Assembly (NCBI RefSeq): GCF_016918735.1
Contig: NZ_JAFFPR010000060.1
Location: 434,001 to 498,000, forward strand
Direction: 5' to 3'
Length of the DNA: 64,000 nucleotides
Source of the DNA: Leptospira abararensis
GTDB lineage: Bacteria; Spirochaetota; Leptospiria; Leptospirales; Leptospiraceae
Made by a program: the position numbers and the translations under genes. Below the pieces are notes generated by a model. The model saw nothing but the letters and a program-made list of their open reading frames with translations, searched no databases and had not been told where the DNA came from. Positions 17,966-26,964 of this stretch are shown piece by piece. Every line of letters starts with the position of its first letter. The stretch's first letter is position 1.

Positions 17966-18563
17966 CTGAGATCGATTGGAGAATACTGGTTGCAGTATAT
18001 AAATTCATTAGGAAAGGGAATAAAATCGTAAGGCCTAGTGCATAAAAAGAAAACTTGAGCGAGTCGCGATTTCTTAATTCATAAATGGATTTGAGTCCAC
18101 GAGAAACAACCAAACTGTAAAGGAATACAAATGTGATTAGTAAAAATAGTCCCGATCCGAGTCCAGAAAGCCCTACTGCATGAAAGACAATACAAACCGG
18201 TGCAAATAACAAAAACAAAACAACCGAATGCCTTGCAAACAGCAGTAAAAATAAGAGTTTTTGCGCTCTTCCTTTTTTTTGTACATAGTAGTCAGCCACT
18301 AATGCATAAAAAAATGGGAAAAAACGAAACAGAATCAAGTTGGCTATAAAACCAAAAAACAAAAATGACAAAGTGGAAATAGTGTACGGTGCCGAGAGGA
18401 TACTCATTCCCACTGACAGAGATAAGGCGGAAAGGATCGTAAACATCCAACTCGACACGGGACTTGCCGCAAAGGGTATCTCCTTCACTTCCTCCGAATA
18501 ACGAAGGGGATCCAAAAATACAAGTTCCAATACATCAACTAAATCGAAGAAAAAATCTCTCAT
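17955..18563 (-). CDS. Yip1-like integral membrane protein
   Basis: This 202-residue protein has about five hydrophobic segments between residues 35 and 200 and a short cytoplasmic N-terminus ([20 protein letters not shown]). The arrangement and the [17 protein letters not shown] start of the first helix resemble Yip1/DUF1282-type bacterial membrane proteins, but similarity is by layout only. It overlaps sppA by four bases and surE by 11, so it belongs to the same transcript. Confidence 0.6.
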   Translation of the reverse strand: MRDFFFDLVDVLELVFLDPLRYSEEVKEIPFAASPVSSWMFTILSALSLSVGMSILSAPYTISTLSFLFFGFIANLILFRFFPFFYALVADYYVQKKGRAQKLLFLLLFARHSVVLFLLFAPVCIVFHAVGLSGLGSGLFLLITFVFLYSLVVSRGLKSIYELRNRDSLKFSFYALGLTILFPFLMNLYTATSILQSISGGL

Positions 18564-19525
18564 AACATCAATTTTCCAAGAGCTGTAGGTAGAATGACTA
18601 ACACTTGTGATTGGATGAGGGAACGAATTTTGGATACATGAGAATTGTCTCCAAAAAAACTTACGCCCAAAGTTTGCAAAAATCGATCAAAGGGAGAAAT
18701 CTCTTGTTCAAAAAGAGGAATGAGTCCATCAAATTGGCAAAGTTCAGAAAGTTTTTTATGAGCTTCCCTCCTTCCTCCAATATCATCCACAAGTTTGTTA
18801 CGAAACGCATCTTCGCCAGAATAAATTTTACCCTCAGCCAACTCTTCAATGGACTTAACCGTTTTGTTTCGTCCTTTGGCAACATCTTCCACAAACTTGC
18901 GATAGGTGTCTTGTAACTGTTTTCCGATCATATCATCTTCTTCATTGGTAGAGTCGCGAAACGGAGAAAACATATCTTTGTATTTTCCAGCTTTGTAAGT
19001 GCGAACCCCTACCCCATAACGATCGAGAAGACCTTTGACGTTAGGTGCAAAGGAAATGACTCCAATGGAACCTGTGATCGTTCCATTTTGGGCAAAGATA
19101 TAATCCGAAGCCGCCGCAATGTAATAACCACCGGAGGCGGCTACGTCTTTCATACTCACCACAATCTTTTTGGTTTTACGAAGATGCAGCAGTTCATTAA
19201 AAATTTCTTGGGAGGCAGCGACCGTTCCACCGGGGGAATTGATCTCAAGAAGGATCCCTTTGACATTGCCATCCTCTTCGAGCTCCCGTAATTGGCGTAA
19301 GACGGTGTCGGCTCCCGTAGAATCAAAAGTAGACTCACCGGAGTGGATTTCGCCTACGATGGGTATGACGACGGCTCCAATTTCACTGGCTTGGAAGAGG
19401 CTTCCACCGGTCCCACTAGAGAAACGGGCAAGACTTGATCCAGATACCAGGATGGCAATTCCGAGAATTGTGGCAATTGTGGAGAACAAAAAGGAGAGAA
19501 AGAGAAGAAATTGGTTTCTTTCCAT
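18560..19525 (-). CDS. sppA: Signal peptide peptidase SppA (S49)
   Basis: This 321-residue short-form SppA has one N-terminal membrane anchor ([20 protein letters not shown]). The substrate-binding INSPGGTV is near residue 96. The nucleophile Ser131 lies in [14 protein letters not shown], and the general-base Lys lies in [14 protein letters not shown] (about 178-184). It degrades residual signal peptides in the membrane. It is the first gene of the minus-strand unit with the Yip1-like protein, surE and the TPR protein. Confidence 0.93.
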   Translation of the reverse strand: MERNQFLLFLSFLFSTIATILGIAILVSGSSLARFSSGTGGSLFQASEIGAVVIPIVGEIHSGESTFDSTGADTVLRQLRELEEDGNVKGILLEINSPGGTVAASQEIFNELLHLRKTKKIVVSMKDVAASGGYYIAAASDYIFAQNGTITGSIGVISFAPNVKGLLDRYGVGVRTYKAGKYKDMFSPFRDSTNEEDDMIGKQLQDTYRKFVEDVAKGRNKTVKSIEELAEGKIYSGEDAFRNKLVDDIGGRREAHKKLSELCQFDGLIPLFEQEISPFDRFLQTLGVSFFGDNSHVSKIRSLIQSQVLVILPTALGKLML

Positions 19526-19699
19526 AAACTCTCACAAGCAAAACCTTGCAAAAACCCGAGTCAACTTTAATAATTCTTTACTTTTTTTTAGAAAAAGTTT
19601 ATTTTCCTTGTACAGGCTAACCGAAAATTAGACAGGTAGTCACAGGATTTATGTCCAGGCACCGCCGAGACATAAGGCCTTTACCAAGGAAGGTAGGAC

Positions 19700-20218
19700 A
19701 TGGATGTTCGTCTCAATCGTCTCCTCAACTCAGCAGAAAAACTAGTCCAGGACAAAAAAGACACTAAAGATGTCAGTTCTGGAAAGACAGGAACCACCGT
19801 ACAGAAGTCAGATGAAAAATCCGACTTTGTTGTCAGCCTTCCTGTTCAATACCACAATATCCAATCACGACTCACGGAACTGCAAAAACAACTTTCCAAG
19901 GAACAATCACGGATTGGACTTTTGGAAGATACCACTCAAGAAGAAAACAAACTCAAAGAACTTCTTTTTGAAGGCGAACCACTATTCCCAGAGTTAGGTG
20001 ATAACAAAGTAACCAAACCAGAAATTTTGGAAAATAGCAAAGGCAATATCTCAAGCCTACTTGCAGAGCTTAAGAAAAAAGAAGTGGAAGGCGAAAACAT
20101 CTTCTCACTAGGAATGATGTTAAGTCCTGACGAGTTCAAAGGTAAAATTGGATCTGTGTCTACAGCTTCCATGAAACCAATTTCTGAAACCATGGTAAAA
20201 CGACTTCTTGGCGGTTAA
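19700..20218 (+). CDS. Hypothetical coiled-coil protein
   Basis: This 172-residue soluble protein is not recognised. It has a charged low-complexity N-terminus (residues 15-40), a coiled coil at about 50-90 (QSRLTELQKQLSKEQSRIGLLE) and a C-terminus ending MVKRLLGG. A Shine-Dalgarno GGAAGGTAGG precedes the ATG. The next gene starts on the base after its stop, so it is cotranscribed with an APC permease. It may be specific to Leptospiraceae. Confidence 0.6.
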   Translation: MDVRLNRLLNSAEKLVQDKKDTKDVSSGKTGTTVQKSDEKSDFVVSLPVQYHNIQSRLTELQKQLSKEQSRIGLLEDTTQEENKLKELLFEGEPLFPELGDNKVTKPEILENSKGNISSLLAELKKKEVEGENIFSLGMMLSPDEFKGKIGSVSTASMKPISETMVKRLLGG

Positions 20219-21589
20219 TTGGAATTAAAACGTTCCCTCAATACTTTTGATTCCATCTCCGTTCTATTTTCTTCCATGGTGGGGTCGGGAATTTTTTTCA
20301 CTTCTGGTTATCTCATCAAAGAAACAGGAAATCTTTGGATTGTCCTACTCTGTTGGATTGTCGGCGGAGTACTTGCTCTCTCCGGCTCTATCACTTATGC
20401 TTATGCAGCACGCCTCCTTCCTTTTGCTGGAGGAGATTACGTTTATCTAAAAGTTGCTTACTCACCGGCCATAGCCTTTATGAGTGGATGGTCTTCTTTG
20501 CTCACAAATTTTTCCGCCTGTGTGTCTGTGCTTGCCCTTGCCTTTGGAAAGTATGTTCAAATTTTATTTCCAGGTATCCCTGTTTGGGAATCACCGACGT
20601 TCACCTTACTCGGATTAGACTTACAAATTAGTTCCATTACCTTTATTGGTGTATTGCCCATTCTGTTTTTTAGTGGTCTTAACTTTTTTGGAATTAAGTC
20701 CGCGGTTCGCGTGCAGAATGTATTTGCTGTTTTAAAAATTACAGGACTTGTTCTTTTTTTGGCACTTGGGTTTTCCATCGGAAATACCAACTGGTCTTAT
20801 TTGTGGAATTCACCTTTTCCAAATTTACTAGAGCTCTCTTTTTATACCAAAGTTTTGATTGGGATCGTACCTGTTTCCTTTTCCTATCTGGGATGGAATA
20901 TGATTACCTACATTGCAGAAGAAGTAAAGAATCCAGAAAAAACTATCGTTCGTTCTGCCATCACCGCTTGTTTTCTTGTGGCTGGTTTGTATTTTGCCAT
21001 CAATTTACTTTTTGTCATTTCTGCTCCTATTGAGGAGCTTGCGGGTCAGGATGGGATTGGAGCCATCGCCTTTCAAAAGTTATTTGGAGTGAATTATTCG
21101 ATCCTTACCACGAGTTTCATAGCTTGGGTGATTTTAGGATCGATGTCGGCCATCCTCATTGGAGGAAGTCGAGTTTACTTTGCTATGGCAAGAGATGGAG
21201 TGTTTATCCCTTCTTTTTCCAAAATCCATCCCAAATGGCATAGCCCTTATGTTTCTATTTTCTTTCAGGCTTTTGTAGCGATACTTTTTTTGTTTGTGAA
21301 AGAAATCGAAGCACTGCTCTATATGATTACTTGTTCGATACTCATTTTATCCTGCTTAACGGCCGCTACACCGTTTCGATTTGAAAAGATGGGAATGAAA
21401 TCAGATTACAAAATTCCCTTTTATCCTCTACCCATTTTTCTTTATATCTTAGCAAACATTGCCGTGATGACCATTCTCTTTATTGAAAAACCAGTGACAG
21501 CGGGTTGGGGGCTTATGATCACTCTCATTGCCCTTCCCGTGTATTACGGATTTCGTTTGGATAAAAAGATGGTCAAAGTAAAGAATTAA
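20219..21589 (+). CDS. APC-family amino-acid permease
   Basis: This 456-residue permease has about 12 membrane helices. SSMVGSGIFFTSGYLI is the G-[ST]-G-I-F motif of helix 1 that binds the amino-acid backbone; LCWIVGGVLALSGSITYAYAA and GGDYVYLKVAY are the next family blocks. The start codon is TTG immediately after the previous stop, so translation is probably coupled. The amino-acid specificity cannot be read from sequence. A possible bidirectional terminator follows at 21598-21659. Confidence 0.9.
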   Translation: MELKRSLNTFDSISVLFSSMVGSGIFFTSGYLIKETGNLWIVLLCWIVGGVLALSGSITYAYAARLLPFAGGDYVYLKVAYSPAIAFMSGWSSLLTNFSACVSVLALAFGKYVQILFPGIPVWESPTFTLLGLDLQISSITFIGVLPILFFSGLNFFGIKSAVRVQNVFAVLKITGLVLFLALGFSIGNTNWSYLWNSPFPNLLELSFYTKVLIGIVPVSFSYLGWNMITYIAEEVKNPEKTIVRSAITACFLVAGLYFAINLLFVISAPIEELAGQDGIGAIAFQKLFGVNYSILTTSFIAWVILGSMSAILIGGSRVYFAMARDGVFIPSFSKIHPKWHSPYVSIFFQAFVAILFLFVKEIEALLYMITCSILILSCLTAATPFRFEKMGMKSDYKIPFYPLPIFLYILANIAVMTILFIEKPVTAGWGLMITLIALPVYYGFRLDKKMVKVKN

Positions 21590-21597
21590 AATTTGAA

Positions 21598-21659
21598 ACA
21601 ATCTTAGATTTAAAAAACTCAAACTTCAGTTTTTACTTTTGAAATGATACTAAGATTGT
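21598..21659. terminator. Convergent-gene inverted repeat
   Basis: ACAATCTTAG (21598-21607) and CTAAGATTGT (21650-21659) are perfect complements enclosing about 42 bases rich in A and T runs. It lies exactly between the convergent permease and antiporter genes, so it probably stops transcription from both sides. Confidence 0.55.
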
Positions 21660-21677
21660 ATTTCGTGATAAAAACCT

Positions 21678-23150
21678 TTAGGCAATGGCCATAAAGGTTC
21701 TGCCAATGATAGGCATCACATCATCTTTTGCCAACACCCAAACCACATCCCCACCCTTGACTTGTGTGTTTCCTGAGGGAATTAAAAACTGTTCCCCCCG
21801 AGCAATGAGAAGGATATGTGACTGCTCAGGAAGTTTGATTTCAAATAATGCTTTGTCCACCACACTAGAATTATAGGGGACAATTAACTCTTGTAAGGTC
21901 ATGCCCGGAAACTCGATGTTATCAAAGTCTGTCGGATGATAAATTTTACGATCGGGATCCTTTTTTAAGATTCCTAACCACTGCGCCACTTTAGGAATGA
22001 GCGATCCTTGGATGAGTAAGGAAACAAGAACGACAAAAAATACAATATGGAAGAGTAAATCTCCCCAGACAAGACCCTGGGCGATAGGAAAGGTGGCAAG
22101 AATTATGGGTGACGCACCACGTAGGCCCACCCATGAAATAAACAACTTTTCCCTTATAGGTAAATTCACACGGAATAAGGAAATAAAAACTGCAACTGGT
22201 CTTGCGAAAAGAATGAGTAATACCCCGATAAGAAGGCCGGGTACCCAAATGTTTGCCATACGAGTGGGATAAACCAAAAGTCCAAAACAAAGGAACATAC
22301 CAATTTGTAAAATCCAAACATATCCATTGAGAAAACGGAAGATGGATTTTTTATGAATGAATTTGTTTCGACCAACAATAATACCAGCGATATAAACCGC
22401 TAAAAATCCATTACCCTGAAAGACTGTGGTCACTGCATAAATGAAGGGAACCGATGCCGTAATAAAAACTAAATAAAGACCGTCATACCCAAGTTTAACG
22501 GAGTTCATCAAATACAAAATGAGGATACCCAAACTATATCCCATCATCATTCCGACAAGGACTTGCATCACAAAAAAACGAAAGAATTGGAACCCACTGA
22601 AACTGGCATCGGCACTGAGTAGATTCATAAAGATGGTGGTAAGAAGAACTCCCACTGCATCGTTTGATCCAGACTCAAACTCAATGATCTTTTTTAAATG
22701 AACGGGAAGATCAGTAGAATCGGTTTTAAAAATATTAAATACAGAGGCTGCATCTGTGGCACTGACTATGGATCCGAGTAAAAACGATTCCATAAATCCA
22801 AGCACTGGAAATAAATAATGAATGACCACACCTAAAATGAGGGCTGTAAGAATTGTTCCGATGATGGAGAGACGAATCCCAACAGCAAGGAAGTTTTTTA
22901 AACTATCCCACTCACTTTCGAGTCCACCTAAAAATAAAATATAAATTAAAGCAAAAATCCCAATCGACTGTGCCAAACTATAATCGCTGAAATCAATCCC
23001 ACCAGGGCCATCAGAACCAGCTAACATACCAAAGGTTAAGAAAATCAAAAGAATGGGGAATCCAAAACGAAAGAATAGTTTACTAGATAAAATAGAAAAT
23101 AGAATGAGTGTGGAAATAACTAGAGCTTGTAAGGTAAAACTATCGATCAT
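21678..23150 (-). CDS. K+/H+ antiporter, NhaP2 type with TrkA-C domain
   Basis: This 490-residue protein has about 12 membrane helices (residues 1-385) of the monovalent cation:proton antiporter type, including SATDAASVF with its conserved Asp pair, EFESGSNDAVGVLL, and LRGASPIILA. The C-terminal ~100 residues form a TrkA-C (RCK-C) ligand-binding domain (PGMTLQELIVPYNSSVV to KGGDVVWVLA). This domain order is that of NhaP2/CvrA, which exports K+ under osmotic or alkaline stress. Ion choice is inferred from the family. Confidence 0.88.
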   Translation of the reverse strand: MIDSFTLQALVISTLILFSILSSKLFFRFGFPILLIFLTFGMLAGSDGPGGIDFSDYSLAQSIGIFALIYILFLGGLESEWDSLKNFLAVGIRLSIIGTILTALILGVVIHYLFPVLGFMESFLLGSIVSATDAASVFNIFKTDSTDLPVHLKKIIEFESGSNDAVGVLLTTIFMNLLSADASFSGFQFFRFFVMQVLVGMMMGYSLGILILYLMNSVKLGYDGLYLVFITASVPFIYAVTTVFQGNGFLAVYIAGIIVGRNKFIHKKSIFRFLNGYVWILQIGMFLCFGLLVYPTRMANIWVPGLLIGVLLILFARPVAVFISLFRVNLPIREKLFISWVGLRGASPIILATFPIAQGLVWGDLLFHIVFFVVLVSLLIQGSLIPKVAQWLGILKKDPDRKIYHPTDFDNIEFPGMTLQELIVPYNSSVVDKALFEIKLPEQSHILLIARGEQFLIPSGNTQVKGGDVVWVLAKDDVMPIIGRTFMAIA

Positions 23151-23177
23151 GTTTATTCCTTAGACGATCTCGAACGA

Positions 23178-23573
23178 CTATCGTTTCGAAGAAAGTATCT
23201 CTAAAGCCTTTGCTTTTAGAATGGGATGCACAACAAAGTCATCAGGGTTCAGCAAAGAGGATGGTTTGGAAGTAGACGAATCCATTTGGTTTGCCGATGC
23301 AGGTTGTTTCCACTTATCTCGACCGAGCCAAATAGAGAGTGCATAAACCATTCGTTGGAAAATTTCGTCCACCTTGTCTTGACGGCCTGCTTTTTTGTAG
23401 TATCCAAAGGCCAACATGGGAAGTTTCCGATCGTACATAAAGTGATCACCCAAACGAATGAGCCCATCTTTATAATCGGTTTTCAGGAAGAGTTCACGCG
23501 CTTTTCGAATATCACCTGCATTGAAGGCGGTATTTGCTTCGCGAATGAGTTGTGCTCTTTCCTTGGAGTCCAT
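23178..23573 (-). CDS. Hypothetical helical protein
   Basis: This 131-residue soluble protein begins with helices typical of a single TPR-like hairpin pair (LIREANTAFNAGDIRKARELFLKTDYKDG, residues 7-35, and FGYYKKAGRQDKVDEIFQRM), followed by a Ser/Asn-rich linker and a C-terminal helix. No function is recognised. It lies 27 bases upstream of the antiporter and may be cotranscribed. Confidence 0.65.
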   Translation of the reverse strand: MDSKERAQLIREANTAFNAGDIRKARELFLKTDYKDGLIRLGDHFMYDRKLPMLAFGYYKKAGRQDKVDEIFQRMVYALSIWLGRDKWKQPASANQMDSSTSKPSSLLNPDDFVVHPILKAKALEILSSKR

Positions 23574-23651
23574 ACAAAGAGTATCGAACCAAATTCCGAA
23601 ATTGACAACTGAATTTTGTCTAAAAGAATGTGATTACCAGGAGAGAAATAT

Positions 23652-24125
23652 ATGTTGGAAGTCGGCAAAAAAGCCCCCAATTTTACAAGTAGCAACCAAA
23701 ATGGCGAAAAAGTAAAACTCGCAGACCTAACAGGAAAAAATGGGATCGTTGTCTATTTTTATCCGAGAGATATGACACCAGGATGTACAACAGAAGCTTG
23801 TGACTTCCGGGACAATTTTGCCCGCTTGAAAAAATTTGGATTCAATGTAATTGGAATCTCCAAAGACAATCCGAAATCTCATACCAAGTTCATTGAAAAA
23901 CAAGAAATCAATTTTGATCTGATCTCCGACGAATCGGGGGAAATTTGTGAAGCTTATGGGGTTTGGAGAGAGAAGGTATTTATGGGAAGACGAGGCATGG
24001 GTATTGTAAGATCCACCTTCCTTTTGGACAGTTCTCTCAAAATCAAAAAAATCTATGACAGCGTGAAGGTAAAAGGTCACGTGGAAGAAATCATCAAAGA
24101 CATTCAGGAAATCCAAGGGAAATGA
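23652..24125 (+). CDS. bcp: Peroxiredoxin, Bcp type
   Basis: This 157-residue thiol peroxidase reduces hydrogen peroxide and organic peroxides. The peroxidatic Cys45 is in the signature [14 protein letters not shown], and Cys50, five residues later, is the resolving Cys found in this Bcp subtype. A conserved Arg lies in [12 protein letters not shown] good GGAGAG Shine-Dalgarno precedes the ATG. Its stop overlaps the start of pepA by four bases, so both are likely cotranscribed. Confidence 0.93.
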   Translation: MLEVGKKAPNFTSSNQNGEKVKLADLTGKNGIVVYFYPRDMTPGCTTEACDFRDNFARLKKFGFNVIGISKDNPKSHTKFIEKQEINFDLISDESGEICEAYGVWREKVFMGRRGMGIVRSTFLLDSSLKIKKIYDSVKVKGHVEEIIKDIQEIQGK

Positions 24126-25600
24126 AAATAGAAATCTCTCCGCTACAAATCCAAATCGGTGCACCCAAATCCGGCTCTTATTACAAACTCATCCCTATCT
24201 TTCAAGAGGATGTGAAAGAAGAATTGGGAAAAAAATTCCCAGTCCAAATAGAAACCAAGGTATTTTCTGGAGATCTTGGAAAAGAATTTCGAGATGAATC
24301 CGAAAAAACCATCTATCTCGGATTAGGTGAAAAAGAAAAACTAAATTTCAGAAAGTTCATTTCTCACTTTTTTAAATACGGAGAAAAAATTCTTAGTTAT
24401 GATGGTATGGGTCTTGAGATCATCATTTCTAAAGCACTTTCCAAAAAATTCTCGGCCGACCGAATTGCATACCAAATTGCCAACACACTTTTTATCGGAA
24501 GTTATCCAGTTTCCGTTTTACAAACAAAGAAAAAAGAAAAAAAGAAAGTGGGAGCTGTTTATTTAAAGTTTGAAGATAAATCGGTTTCAAGTTTAGCCGA
24601 ATCAGGACTTTCTAAGAGTAAAATTGTCGCCAAACACGTCAATGGTGCTCGTCACATTGCACATTTGCCGGCAAACTACTTCACTCCCGATGACTTTGTT
24701 TCTCGTTCCAAAGAAATTGCCAAAGAGTACAAACTGTCCATTAAAGTTTGGGATGAACCTCAGTTAAAAAAAGAAGGTCTTGGTGGGATCCTTGCCGTTG
24801 CCCGCGGATCGGAACTCCAAGGAAAGATGGTGATTTTGGAATACAAACCGGCCAAGGCTAAAAAGAAATTTGCTATTGTAGGAAAAGGTTTAACCTTTGA
24901 TACCGGTGGAATTTCCCTCAAACCTCCAGGGGAAATGCATGAAATGAAGTATGATATGTGCGGAGCCGCGGCCACCATACACGCGATTGGTGCCATTGCC
25001 GCACTCGAACTTCCCATCCATATTGTAGCTGCCATTGGTGTGGCTGAAAATATGCCAGATGGCAAAGCCATCAAACCGGGTGATGTTTATACCGCCTACA
25101 ATGGAACTACTGTGGAAGTCCAAAACACTGATGCGGAAGGAAGGCTAGTCCTCGGGGATGTGTTATCCTACGTTTCCAAAAACTACAAACCAGACTATAT
25201 GGTGGACTTAGCAACACTCACGGGGGCTGTCATCATTGCCCTAGGCCATGAAGCAGCGGCCATCCTAACCAACTCAGATCCGTTACGCGAAGCACTCTTC
25301 AAAGCATCCGAAACATCGGATGACCGGGTATGGGAACTTCCTCTTTGGGAAGAATACGGTGAAGATTTGAAATCAGACATTGCCGATCTCAAAAACATCA
25401 CTGGTGGAGGAAAAGGAGCAGGAACCATTTCTGCAGGAATTTTTCTTTCCAAGTTTGTGGATGAATCTATCAACTGGGCTCATATTGACATCGCTGGTGC
25501 CGCTTGGAGAAAGAAAAAATCAGGAACTCAATTTTCCGGTCCTACAGGATACGGCGTACGTCTGTTAGTTGATTTGGCAAACGAGTTGTCTCGGAAGTAA
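24122..25600 (+). CDS. pepA: Leucyl aminopeptidase (M17)
   Basis: This 492-residue M17 enzyme removes N-terminal residues from peptides using a two-metal centre. The catalytic C-terminal half has [15 protein letters not shown] (metal Asp and catalytic Lys) and the family signature [12 protein letters not shown] (metal Asp/Glu and catalytic Arg). The N-terminal ~180 residues are the usual macro-like domain, which in some bacteria binds DNA. It is translationally coupled with bcp through an ATGA overlap. Confidence 0.95.
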   Translation: MKIEISPLQIQIGAPKSGSYYKLIPIFQEDVKEELGKKFPVQIETKVFSGDLGKEFRDESEKTIYLGLGEKEKLNFRKFISHFFKYGEKILSYDGMGLEIIISKALSKKFSADRIAYQIANTLFIGSYPVSVLQTKKKEKKKVGAVYLKFEDKSVSSLAESGLSKSKIVAKHVNGARHIAHLPANYFTPDDFVSRSKEIAKEYKLSIKVWDEPQLKKEGLGGILAVARGSELQGKMVILEYKPAKAKKKFAIVGKGLTFDTGGISLKPPGEMHEMKYDMCGAAATIHAIGAIAALELPIHIVAAIGVAENMPDGKAIKPGDVYTAYNGTTVEVQNTDAEGRLVLGDVLSYVSKNYKPDYMVDLATLTGAVIIALGHEAAAILTNSDPLREALFKASETSDDRVWELPLWEEYGEDLKSDIADLKNITGGGKGAGTISAGIFLSKFVDESINWAHIDIAGAAWRKKKSGTQFSGPTGYGVRLLVDLANELSRK

Positions 25601-25630
25601 ATAGCCTAACTTAAGTGAAAACAAACACGG

Positions 25631-25653
25631 CGGGGGAATTTAATTCTCCCCCG
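25631..25653. terminator. Intrinsic terminator between convergent genes
   Basis: CGGGGGAATTTAATTCTCCCCCG forms a stem of about seven pairs with an AT-rich loop after pepA, followed by TTCATTT. Its symmetry means it could also serve the MFS gene arriving from the other side. Confidence 0.65.
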
Positions 25654-25696
25654 TTCATTTCCCGCAAAACAACTCATTCACCAAAGCAGACAATAT

Positions 25697-26914
25697 TTAT
25701 TTTGAGTGTTTACTCAAGGCGATTCGGTTCACATTGTACATTAAGATCACGGTAATCAATATGGCCGCTGCGACAACATAACCTAATGTTTCATAATTTT
25801 CCATATAACCACTAGAAGTTTGTACAACGATGAGACCCGCAACAGTCGCTGCAATCCCACCGGAGATCTGTTGGACGGAAGAACTGATCGCCATAAAGGC
25901 ACCGCGGTCGTGTAAATCGGGAACGGCTGAGGTGAGCGCATTGGCAGAAATCATTCGTGCTGCCACAAATACAAAAAGAATGGAATTGATAAAAATGACC
26001 ATAGGCAAAGGTGTGATCTGCATTTTTGTGTAGTATATGATGATCACAGAAGCAAAAAGTGAAGCAATTACAAACATTTTGTATTTTCCGATCCAGTCAC
26101 TCAATCTACCCATGAGTGGACCACCTAACATGGATACAACTCCCGTGACCATATAAACCAAAGGTAAATCTTCTAATTTTACTCCCAAATTGTGAACAGA
26201 AAAGGCAGAGCCGAAAGGCATCAACATAAATCCACCGGTTGCAAGTAAGGTCGTTGCAATATATGCGGGAAAGTATTTAGGTTCCGTGAGTGTTTTCACC
26301 AAATGCAAAAAAGCATGTCTTTCCGTTTTATTATCCAAATGAGTGGTGAGTGGTTTTAAAAAGAAAACAATCACAAACCCAACAGTTCCACTAATACCAG
26401 CAATCATCAAAAAAGGAGACTGCCATCCCCATAAGTTGGAGATAAAAATTCCAATCGGAAGTCCAAAAACTTGGCTTGCCGCAAAGGCAGTCATGATAAA
26501 GCCCATAACCCTACCTCTTACTTGGAGAGGAAATAAGTCAGCAACAATGGCAAAGGAAATGGAGGAAATGACCCCTGCAAAAACCCCAGTTAAGATGCGA
26601 GCACCAAATAAAAAGAAATAACTAGTTGCGATTCCACATAGAAAGGTAGCGACCACAAATCCTATGTAAAAAAATAATAACATTTTTTTGCGATCAAAAC
26701 GATCCGCAAAACCAGCAGCAAGGATTCCAGAAACACCTGCACTGAACGCATAAGCTGACACTACAAATCCAAACTGCTGTGTTGAAATCTGTAATTCTTT
26801 CATGACCAAAACTCCCAGCGGAGAGAGGATCATAAAATCAAGGACAACTGTGAATTGCAAAAAAGCAAGTAAACCAACTACAAAAACATGATATGTAGAG
26901 AACTTAAAATTCAT
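25697..26914 (-). CDS. MFS transporter, DHA1-like
   Basis: This 405-residue protein has 12 predicted membrane helices. The motif-A loop GFADRFDRKKMLLF follows helix 2, and its half-copy LMGRLSDWIGKYKMFV lies after helix 8, as in the major facilitator superfamily. The N-terminal part (SPLGVLVMKELQISTQQFGFVVSAYAF) resembles drug:proton antiporters of the DHA1 group. Substrates are unknown, and no regulator is adjacent. Confidence 0.88.
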   Translation of the reverse strand: MNFKFSTYHVFVVGLLAFLQFTVVLDFMILSPLGVLVMKELQISTQQFGFVVSAYAFSAGVSGILAAGFADRFDRKKMLLFFYIGFVVATFLCGIATSYFFLFGARILTGVFAGVISSISFAIVADLFPLQVRGRVMGFIMTAFAASQVFGLPIGIFISNLWGWQSPFLMIAGISGTVGFVIVFFLKPLTTHLDNKTERHAFLHLVKTLTEPKYFPAYIATTLLATGGFMLMPFGSAFSVHNLGVKLEDLPLVYMVTGVVSMLGGPLMGRLSDWIGKYKMFVIASLFASVIIIYYTKMQITPLPMVIFINSILFVFVAARMISANALTSAVPDLHDRGAFMAISSSVQQISGGIAATVAGLIVVQTSSGYMENYETLGYVVAAAILITVILMYNVNRIALSKHSK

Positions 26915-26964
26915 TCTATTTCCTTATTCTGATCTATTCATAAATCTCAAGGAAATTCTGCAAA